From Yponomeuta sedellus (Eukaryota; Arthropoda; Insecta; Lepidoptera; Yponomeutidae), in the NCBI GenBank assembly GCA_934045075.1, contig OW203721.1, forward strand, positions 22,578,181 to 22,642,180: a DNA stretch of 64,000 nucleotides. The letters are read 5' to 3'. Shown one piece after another: positions 55,425 through 64,000 of this stretch (position 1 is its first letter; every line of letters begins with the position of its first letter). The position numbers and the translations under genes were made by a program. The notes below the pieces were generated by a model. It made no database searches. It was not told where the DNA came from and worked only from the letters and a program-made list of their open reading frames with translations.

Positions 55425-55768
55425 ATGTCTTCTGTTTCATTATTGGAAGAGACTAGCTTGCACGACACAGGGAATCCTAGTGTGCAAGTTAGGGTAAGAA
55501 AATGACAAATACTCATTGTACCATTTTATTAATTTTGTGATGAAAATGTTATTTGTCAACATGTGTTAAACATAATAATAAAACTTTTAACTTCTTTTTT
55601 TTAATCATAATAAAGATTAATTGGGATAAAATCTGCTGTGATATTCGCAGTGCCAGCTACAGCTATTTAGCTAGAATTTTTCAGAAATATCGGGGTTGGC
55701 AACTCAGCCAAAACTTTTCGCTTCGTTCAGATTTGAGCAAAATGAATGCGTTCAAATATTTTTTATGA
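55425..55768 (+). CDS. Candidate small two-exon gene, 73 residues, unrecognised
   Basis: Exon 1 (55425-55493) starts ATG TCT TCT, with an in-frame stop upstream (55380-55382), and ends in a strong donor AGG|GTAAGA. A 122-base intron ends in a pyrimidine-rich tract and AAAG|ATT at 55616. Exon 2 (55616-55768) continues in phase 0 to TGA. Product: MSSVSLLEETSLHDTGNPSV, then a Cys/Arg/Tyr-rich half (CCDIRSASYSYLARIFQKYR). No signal peptide, membrane helix or known motif. It could instead be exon 1 of a longer gene. It ends 233 bp from the convergent Rieske gene. Confidence 0.4.
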
Positions 55769-56001
55769 GATAGGATAGATAGGCAGAGGATATTGATTGT
55801 TACCGTAGCACGGACTAAATGCCCTAGATCTATTTCACATTCAGAAAAGAATGCAAACCTTTAGCCCTTCAAAGCAGCACCACAATATACACAATAGTAT
55901 CTACGTAACATAAAACGAATTCTATTGCAAGTATAAATGTATAATTAACGCTATTAAATAAGTACAATGGCACAAAATCGCGACAGTCCAAAACATGAAT
56001 T

Positions 56002-56844
56002 TCAACCAACAAGAACGATATTATCGGAGAGGAACGTATAGGGCGGCACTTCTAGGTTCAAAGGAGCCGGGCCTTTTCGTGCTCTCCCTATGTTGTCGTA
56101 ATGGCTTCCGTGGCAGGGGCAGTAGAAACCGCCGACATAGTCGCCCGTGTTGGCGATGGGCACGCAGCCGAGGTGCGTGCAGATGCCGATTACGACGAGC
56201 CACTCAGGCTTTTGAGTCCGCTGCGCCTCGGTCTCGGGATCCCGCAGCGATGACAAGGGTGTGGTGGCCTCTAACTCGATCTCATTCGGCAGACGGTTCT
56301 TGACGAACAGCGGCTTGCCGCGCCATTTGTAAGAGGAGCAGGCTCCTGGCTGGATCTTCGAGATGTCTACCTCTATCGTAGCCATAGCCAACACGTCAGC
56401 CGCCGCCGACATGTACGAGGCGAGGTGAAGTAGTTCGGTCTTCAAGGCATACATGCCCGCGACGACGGCGAAGCAGCTCACCGCTGGCGTCCAGCCCTTT
56501 TTCTTATCACCGTCTCCAAAATCCGTTTTTTTCGGATCTTTGCATACGTCTTTCCTGTAATCGTCGAAGCTAGGGAATGCGACGTCCCGGTGTAGACGAG
56601 GGCAAGGACACTGGTCTTTCTGGAAGCGCACTTGGGTCCATTGCGTCGCGCCAAACGTTAGCATGATGTTGTTCGTAGAAATCTTTGGTTGGATGATTGT
56701 TTTGAGGTCTGGCTTCCAGATATTTTGTTTAGTGACGTCCTCAAAGGACAGGGATGCAGGGCTGCTCCACTTGGGAAGGTCGCGGCCTGGAACCGCCAGC
56801 TTCGCGCGCCCAAGCTTCGAACATCCATTGCCTAAAATATTCAT
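56002..56844 (-). CDS. Rieske iron-sulfur protein of mitochondrial complex III, intron-free copy
   Basis: A 280-residue protein homologous to the ubiquinol-cytochrome c reductase Rieske subunit, which carries electrons from ubiquinol to cytochrome c1 at the inner membrane. Basic N-terminal region without clear conservation; tether and membrane helix around 90-150 ([10 protein letters not shown] to SAAADVLA); Rieske fold from about 155. Cluster ligands are C222 and H224 (CTHLGC) and C242 and H245 (CPCH); C227 and C244 would form the usual disulfide. ATG 56844 follows an in-frame TAG four codons upstream. One residue more than usual lies between the ligand boxes (DYVGGFYC). A single exon and a divergent N-terminus suggest a retrocopied, perhaps tissue-restricted, paralogue rather than the main gene. 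All key residues are intact, so it is probably functional. Confidence 0.9.
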   Translation of the reverse strand: MNILGNGCSKLGRAKLAVPGRDLPKWSSPASLSFEDVTKQNIWKPDLKTIIQPKISTNNIMLTFGATQWTQVRFQKDQCPCPRLHRDVAFPSFDDYRKDVCKDPKKTDFGDGDKKKGWTPAVSCFAVVAGMYALKTELLHLASYMSAAADVLAMATIEVDISKIQPGACSSYKWRGKPLFVKNRLPNEIELEATTPLSSLRDPETEAQRTQKPEWLVVIGICTHLGCVPIANTGDYVGGFYCPCHGSHYDNIGRARKGPAPLNLEVPPYTFLSDNIVLVG

Positions 56845-57299
56845 GTTCAACTCCTAACAAATTACCGTATCAAGTCTAGCTGAACCATTTGAAGATATCG
56901 TTGGAAAAGTAGTACTCACTTGTCAATGTATGTTTTCTGTCACTAAACAATATCACAGTCAAGTGTCAGTCAAAGTCAAGATAAACGCATGTGCACTCCA
57001 TGATAAATAGCTACCTACCTAAGGTGGAGACAAATCGCTTATGCAAGCGCAGGCATACCCAAAGAGTATATAACCACTACGTGGCATACCTGCCCACGTA
57101 GACCTCTCCGGTAGACCGTAGCATGTGGCAAGTGTATGGCCAACTCATTGACATCCGTGGGCCAACTTTACACACGGGCGACACCACAGAACATTGTTCT
57201 GTGGGCGACACCACGGCGACACGTGTCCCAACAGCCGCTATCAAAACTCGTCGACGCATGTCGACGGCTGCCGACGAATAACGTCGACAACTTTACTAG

Positions 57300-57570
57300 T
57301 TAACACATGTGCCGCCCATAAAGAGCGGTTGTAGCTAGTGGTGTAGAACGCCGGCCTCTCAATCGCGAGGTCGTGGGTTCGAACCCCGGCATGTACCAAT
57401 GACTTTGTTTTCTAAGTCATGTACATTTGTGACGTTATAGTAGCAACACCACTCGCTGACTGTGAAGGAACACATCGTAAGGTAATCCAAGTGTCCGAAA
57501 TGTTAACGTGCCTCAGCGCTTGCTACGTTCAATGGATCAACTATAAGGCTAAGTGTGGAAATCTCAGGTG
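57300..57570 (+). mobile_element. SINE-N, full copy with tRNA-like head
   Basis: Head GTAGCTAGTGGTGTAGAACG (A-box region) and GAGGTCGTGGGTTCGAACCC (B-box), then CCAATGACTTTGTTTTCTAA, GAAGGAACACATCGTAAGG and CTCAGCGCTTGCTACG. It runs directly into the TAGA/GGCA array. Confidence 0.82.
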
Positions 57571-58706
<1,136 letters not shown>

Positions 58707-58826
58707 TAGGTAGATAAAGAAACACTTTATTGTACATAAAAATGGAAATTACACAGATATTTTTTAACATAAGAGTACAGACGGCGGCCTTATCACTGAA
58801 AGTGATCTCTTCCAGACAACCTTTAA
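58707..58826 (-). repeat. LINE 3' end from which the GGCA array extends
   Basis: Minus strand: GGTTGTCTGGAAGAGATCAC ... GTACAATAAAGTGTTTC then TTTATCTACCTACC and the array. The same 3' end with a short TCTA tail is at 36040-36212. Confidence 0.8.
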
Positions 58827-58839
58827 TGTAATATGGCAC

Positions 58840-58975
58840 GTGAACACATCAGGCACTCGGGTTGACTCACAATGTTTTTCCTTCACCGTAAGCTAGTGGT
58901 ATTGCTACTTTAACTTCACAAATGTACGGAACTTTGATAACAAAATTATTGGTAAATACGTGCCGGGAAAAAACG
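58840..58975 (-). mobile_element. SINE-N copy (partial)
   Basis: TTTTTCCTTCACCGTAAGC, GTGGTATTGCTACTTTAACT and ACAAATGTACGGAACTTTG match the family body on the minus strand. Confidence 0.65.
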
Positions 58976-59204
58976 GTAGCCACAAAGTAATTTTACCAAG
59001 AAGCCAATCTATCGGCGATTGATTAATTATGCTGGAGCCTAATGGATGTGGAAATCTTTGTTTGGCTTGCCGAAGACAATGAAACTATGGCGAATAGGTC
59101 ACATAAGCTCCCAGCCCGTTAGTTCACGGCCGGTCGCGCTGCACCTGACTGAGTTCAGCGGTTTCCAAACTTACTGGCACGAGGTCCTCCTCGGCACTAT
59201 GTGA

Positions 59205-59375
59205 GAGTATTTCTTAATGATTCGCGATGCTCATACATAGTTATATATTAAATGGGTCTGCTTAAACTTCAGTCTACCCTTGACCACGGCCACTGCAACG
59301 CTGCCGAAACGTCGGGAATTAAGGTAATTACGTTTTACCTAATAAATAATCGCGATTAGACCCATTAAATACGTA
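59205..59375 (+). repeat. Repeat with CCGAAACGTCGG core, second copy
   Basis: GACCACGGCCACTGCAACGC, TGCCGAAACGTCGGGAA and GGTAATTACGTTTTACC, as at 44500-44690. Confidence 0.72.
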
Positions 59376-59490
59376 GATGTAATCCTTTAACCCCATAGAG
59401 TCGTTGATCAGTTGTATTGTGGCTCTTAATCTTCTTAAACAATAAACGAATTTGTGATTTTCGTTTAATGTTTTTACTATTAGAATCTTA

Positions 59491-59641
59491 TGCTGGCGCC
59501 AGATAGAAGTTCAAACAAGTGATCACATAAGTGTGCAAATGTGTGGCACGGACATTTTATGTGACAACAGTAACAAATGTCCGTGCCACACATGTGCACA
59601 CTTATGTGATCACTTGTTTGAACTTGTGTCTGACGCCGGCA
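59491..59641. mobile_element. Hairpin MITE with TTA duplication
   Basis: Two arms of about 65 bp (GTTCAAACAAGTGATCACAT ... GTGTGGCACGGACAT) are nearly perfect complements around a loop of about 20 bases. TTA at 59488-59490 and 59642-59644. The TWA duplication fits PIF/Harbinger. Confidence 0.82.
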
Positions 59642-59649
59642 TTAAAAAA

Positions 59650-60530
59650 TGCCTGTAAAACCTTGAAATTGTTATAACGTTTTTATTTTATAATTATTGG
59701 ATAGTTTCCAATTTTCAGGCGTGTTCCCAATGAGCCGTTTGAGCACAAATTGATAAAGCACTTTATAGATGGCGGGTTATAGGCGTGAAGCGTGCATATA
59801 CAAGAACAATGGCACGTCTTTCTTTGCTGGTCTTTGCTTGGCATAAATTAATTATGACAGCTGCATTCCGGTTCTTCTATAGGCACGCCTGTAAGTGCCA
59901 TCTATGAGTTGCTTCGTGAATCGGTTCATAAAGATAAAAAAATACAATTAAATACATCTAAGACTTTCATGACGATAAAGAAAATAATTCGAAGGATTGA
60001 CATACGTTGACAACTAGAGGTCAATGCAATCAATGAATCTACAGATTAACAAATAGGAAGACTCTGATAATGAAACTCAGCGCTGGTGGTCTCTATACTC
60101 ATCTAAGCAAATAAGTTCTAATATCAAGACATACCGACCCCTAGAAACCAGAAATTTACAGCTGCGTTATCTTACTAGGCCCGGCGTTAAAAGTCTATGA
60201 TAACCAAAACCTTCACAGGCTGGCACATCCATCGCATTTTACCAAACGTGGTTCGGCCACATATGTATAAATTGCTAAATTAAACCAATGTATCCCCACT
60301 CATTTCGAGCACGTTTATGCTACGAATTTCAAAGATTATTTCCGCAGTGATTTTTAAAAGGTTTATTATGCTGCAGATCAGCAAGAAATTTTACTTGACC
60401 ACTGCAATATAAAGGGTGACCTCATTTTGAGATACCGTTGTGTATTTGAGATGTTGCAATTCTGAGTTATCAAAGTTTATTTCAGGGTCCATGCTCAACC
60501 CGCAAAGGCGAGGTTTTACCGTATACTTTG
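59650..60530. other. Gene-free stretch
   Basis: No supported coding sequence or classified element. Confidence 0.45.
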
Positions 60531-60533
60531 AAC

Positions 60534-60910
60534 TTCGATATCAACCCTTGTAGCCCCTACTGCTGGGGCACGGGTCTCTTCCTGCATCGCAGGAAGGTTA
60601 GTTCATTACGGGGGCCAAGTCCGGGTTGGCGGAGGATTGTAAGACAGTTGCTGACCTTACTGTCAGAAGTTGTCAAGCCGCCCATAAGGTCTCAGACATG
60701 GCTTAACGACTGCCATCACATGACAGCCGGCGCCATAGGCTTAACGTGCCTTGCGAAGCACGAAAACGCGCGGAAAAATGCCACCGGTACTCACGAGGTG
60801 GTTACCCATCCTGCACCTAACGGCGCCTGTTGTTGCTTAACTCAAATGATTGATTCCAATCACTCGGTTCGACTAGGCCACGAACGCTACACTAGGCCAA
60901 GAGCGCTTGC
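60534..60910 (+). mobile_element. SINE-H copy
   Basis: From GTAGCCCCTACTGCTGGGGC to GGCCACGAACGCTACACTAG; the distal end is partly duplicated (GGCCACGAACGC, GGCCAAGAGCGC). Confidence 0.78.
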
Positions 60911-61084
60911 GCTTACCTACTCAAGAATAATATCAGAGCCGCGTTTCTTAAAACAACAATTCCTTAATTAATTGATTCATTTATACATTAACTTTATTAA
61001 TGCTCTTAAGTACTACTGACTATTGTGCCTTACTATGTTAAAAGACAAATCAATATTTTCTATTTCTAATTGATAAGTGTTCTA

Positions 61085-61375
61085 ATACTTTAGCGCTTGA
61101 AATTGCCAATACGCGGTGAGTACTCGTGGTAATTAAGCCCATAATCTCTCTCTCTCTGAGAGAAGCCCTGTGCCCTGCAGTGGGACGTTTATAAAAAAAA
61201 TCATCATCGTCAGGCTATACTAGTCCACTGCTGGACATAGCCCTCCCCAAAAGAGCGCCACGTTGTGCTCTCATAGGGGGTAATGCCCATAATCCCCACG
61301 CTGGGCATGCGGGTTGGGGATCGCAGTTCGGTGGAATTGTACTGCAAGGGGCGCTGCTGCCCACCCCCCGGTTTG
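61085..61375. repeat. CT-microsatellite repeat joined to LINE-derived repeat
   Basis: 61085-61200 is the third copy of the element at 31440 and 36735 (CTCTCTCTGAGAGAAGCCCTG). 61205-61375 is the LINE tail repeat, whose minus strand codes [12 protein letters not shown]. Confidence 0.7.
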
Positions 61376-61379
61376 AAAT

Positions 61380-62570
61380 AAAAAAAAAACATAAAGAAGT
61401 TTATTAGTTACTACTTGTTTCAACTTTGGAATGTAATGTAATAATGTTGACAGCCTGTGGCTTGGATATCGAGTGATTGTGACACTAGTTGCGGCCATCG
61501 GCTTCACTCAATCGATCTTATGTAATGCTGCGACACGCCACTGGCTCATCTGGCCTACGGCTCTTGAATACCAACCATGTGTATAGCGCACTCGCTTAGT
61601 GAAACTGTCATAATCACAATTGCCGTTAGGGAAGAAAACAATAATTATTTTCATTTTGACGTATGTGCTGTGGTGTTGTACACTCACAATCAACAGATTG
61701 AGTGAAATCGTCGATTCTAACTACAAAAAAATAAATTTCTAATTTTATACAAGTTTTCGGACACTGGATAAGTCCAAATGCTTTAATAAGTCACCCGCCA
61801 GCTTTGAAGTACTAAAAATACACAATTAAAAATTAATAAATTAAATTTTTTTAGTCTTTAAGTCGTTGAAAACCAAATATTGACCATAACCCTAACTATA
61901 CGAATGGCTGACACTTCCACCACGGCCCGCTGATTGGCAACGTTTCCTACCGCTGGCCATAATCATCCAAACGTACTACGCTTGTACTATGGGACTAACC
62001 GTTTAGACCTTAGAGTTACAATTCTAAAGCCGGGTTTTCACGATCTTGGTACACTTTGACCGAGTGAGCTAAAAATTGATCGATACATGATAGTAAAAGA
62101 AATAGCTCACACTGTCTGATAGGGCATATGATCGTTAGGACCCTTTTTTACTGTTATTGAAATTCTTTATTCTATATTTTTTATTAATATTTATAATAAT
62201 AGTGATAATGATAATTTGATAATAGACAAATGGGCGCCTACGTATACAAAATGCCAGCCTTTATTTTGGCTTTGTTTTACGTTCTCAATGGCAGAAAAGT
62301 TTGCGCGAAATGCGAGGTGCTCAGCAAAACTTTGTTCGTCAGTTTATTTATATGTATCTATGTATATAGTCCCAAAAGGGCTACTATATCAGAAAGGATT
62401 ATTTAGTTGACAATGACACCTGGAATTAAAGACAGTACATCCGTTCTCGTAAATGTACATACTCCGCTAAATAAGGACTTTGAAAATACCGAGTTCAGTG
62501 TTTTATGGTCCATTTTTCCCCACAAAAATATCTAGATTTTGAGATGGACGCCTAGTTTAACTTGTAACGT
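61380..62570. other. Gene-free stretch
   Basis: No gene supported. Around 62027-62110 one end of the 41.5 kb MITE family is visible (GCCGGGTTTTCACGATCTTG). About 62505-62575 resembles 49615-49690 (AAATATCTAGATTTTGAGAT). Confidence 0.45.
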
Positions 62571-62573
62571 TCA

Positions 62574-63235
62574 TTAATCCGCTATTTGACTCTTTTCAAG
62601 TAAGTCTTAAACGGTAAATAACTCTAAAATTGAGGACCTAAAACCAACATAAAAATATATTTTAAAACTTTATTTTCCTAAACAGCCAAAAATGCTCTCA
62701 GCCATTTTTGTCTATGGTTTGAGTCCAAAAAATTGTAAACAAAATTTGACATTAAATTTTCTTTAAGTGATCTCTGAGCATAGTGAAATAACAACAACGC
62801 AACCATGATTTCATCGAATTTACATCCAAAATATACCAATTATCATTATTGCATTGTTCGAGAATGAAAAAACACGTCAATAAAGACTCCCGGGAAGTTG
62901 TGGATTTGTGTACCCAGTGAAAATAACATTCGAAAAACTTGGCTCAAACTTACCAAAAGTTATGTGAAGATCACTTTGATGTAAGTCCTATAATAATCAA
63001 TGTCCACTGGCTCTGGCTGAAAGATGTTTGTTTACATATTTTAGATGCTTTCAAGATGGCGGATAGCGTTTTCGCCGTTACGAATTAAACGAGGAAAAAA
63101 AATTTTTACTTTGCAAATTTTGCAGCCATCCTGCATACTTACTTAGCAAAATAAATATATTTCGGTTTCTTACGTTAAATACTAGGAAATATTCATTTAT
63201 CGCGTCAAATTTGATACGTGTCAAATAGCGGTTAA
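62574..63235 (+). mobile_element. Kolobok-like element, second copy with both ends
   Basis: TTAA at 62574-62577 and 63232-63235; inside them TCCGCTATTTGAC on the left mirrors GTCAAATAGCGG on the right. The body aligns with 10005-10660. About 660 bp, non-autonomous. Confidence 0.65.
62831..63088 (+). pseudogene. Broken THAP-domain sequence
   Basis: Homologous to the intact ORF at 10330-10620. The second zinc-ligand Cys codon has become TGA, and about 35 bases between the conserved Trp region and CEDHF are missing. The rest (GAAGATCACTTTGATGTAAG) is conserved, including the donor-like GTAAGT. Confidence 0.7.
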
Positions 63236-63357
63236 CAAAACCTTTTGTTTCTATCAACCTGCAGACTCTGATACGCAATGTAGGTACAACGAATTGTCAT
63301 TCTAAACTACAAATTGTGCTTTAATGAAACCTCTTGAACCTCTCGATATCATCGACA

Positions 63358-63700
63358 TTAACCCTTTATATTTCCCCACTGTTGGGGCACGGGTCTCTTC
63401 CTGTATCGCAGGAAGGTTAGGCCATACTCCACCACAGGGGCCAAGTCCGGGTTGGTGGAGGATTGTAAGACAGTGGTGGGCCTTACTGTCAGAAGATATC
63501 AAGCCGCCCATAAGGCCTCTGACATGGCTTAATGACTGCCATTAAATGACAGCCGGCACCAACGGTTTAACGTGCCTTGCGAAGCACATAAGCGCCCGGA
63601 AAAAATGCCACTAGTGGTAGTCACGGGACGGTCACCGGTTGTTGCTTAACTTAAGTGATTGATTCCAACCACTCGATTCGGCTAGGCCATGAGCGCTTCA
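63358..63700 (+). mobile_element. SINE-H copy
   Basis: From CACTGTTGGGGCACGGGTC to GGCCATGAGCGCTTCAGC. Missing a short internal piece near 63640. Confidence 0.78.
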
Positions 63701-63759
63701 GCAGTGGACTGTGTAGCCTGATGGTGATGAAACGGTACCTACGGAGTCCCGCGCATTGT

Positions 63760-63812
63760 GAAAAAAACCGCAAGTGCAGCGATCAGTGGACTTGCTCGAC
63801 GATGTCAGACGT
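63760..63812 (+). promoter_or_regulatory. Possible promoter/first exon at window edge
   Basis: Initiator-like ATCAGTG near 63780 followed 20 bp later by ATGTCAGAC and GTGAGTCGG, a good splice donor. It could open a gene leaving the window on the right. Weak evidence. Confidence 0.2.
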
Positions 63813-64000
63813 GAGTCGGAATCGCTACCTTCCGCTTGCCGTCTGTTAACTCCATGCTGTGTTTGACACCGCGGCATCCAAGGTCATTATAATCTGTGCC
63901 ATCTGGGAAAATGCAGTTAATCTGTGGTGTTAATTTTTCGGCGGGAAGTCATTGATTTTTGGAGGGGCTTTTGAAAAGAGTTGTAAAGAGGAGAATGTGG

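Noticed and set aside
59205..59375. Hammerhead ribozyme
   Set aside because: Only the GAAAC/GTC half is present; the CTGANGA box and closing stems were not found, so it is mentioned only as a question.

Overview
This window looks like nuclear DNA of a moth or butterfly (Lepidoptera). The clues are genes split by GT-AG introns and an AT-rich background carrying a dense load of short mobile elements: tRNA-headed SINEs, non-autonomous Helitrons, TA- and TWA-flanked MITEs, two dead mariners and 5'-truncated non-LTR retrotransposons. No bacterial-style operon, CRISPR array or real tRNA/rRNA gene was found. All assignments are by eye; no database was searched.

Host genes. (1) 24843-52070, minus strand: a complete 11-exon class I alpha-1,2-mannosidase of the ER type (GH47, MAN1B1-like). 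All ten splice junctions stay in frame and give 584 residues with the expected catalytic residues. It fills the middle of the window, and its introns hold most of the mobile elements. (2) 7857-12567, plus strand: an unrecognised three-exon gene whose protein ends in a cysteine cluster and a CaaX box (CVLM), so it is probably prenylated and membrane-attached. (3) 56002-56844, minus strand: an intact, intron-free Rieske iron-sulfur protein, possibly a retrocopied paralogue of the mitochondrial bc1 subunit. (4) 55425-55768, plus strand: a possible two-exon gene for a 73-residue protein, unrecognised and tentative.

Layout. 1-7.8 kb: repeats, a three-copy tandem array, and a possible upstream promoter for the CaaX gene. 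7.8-12.6 kb: the CaaX gene, with a Kolobok-like THAP transposon in its second intron. 13-24 kb: gene-free; MITEs (one with another transposon nested inside it), a mariner and LINE debris. 24.8-52.1 kb: the mannosidase and its TE-filled introns (mariner, Harbinger-like element, SINEs, a GC-rich poly(A) retroposon, Helitrons). 52-56 kb: LINE remains and the small candidate gene. 56-57 kb: Rieske. 57.5-58.7 kb: a pure GGCA microsatellite of about 1.1 kb growing from a LINE tail. 59-64 kb: hairpin MITE, repeats and a second Kolobok-like copy.

Repeat names used below: SINE-T (tRNA-like core, TSD-defined), SINE-H (about 350 bp, starts near CCTGCATCGCAGG, TSD-defined), SINE-C (core CCCGGGTTCGAACCCCGG), SINE-N (ends in a region with GAAAACATCGTGAGGAAACC), Hel-1 and Hel-2 (Helitron-like), M1 and M2 (MITEs). 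These names are local to this report.
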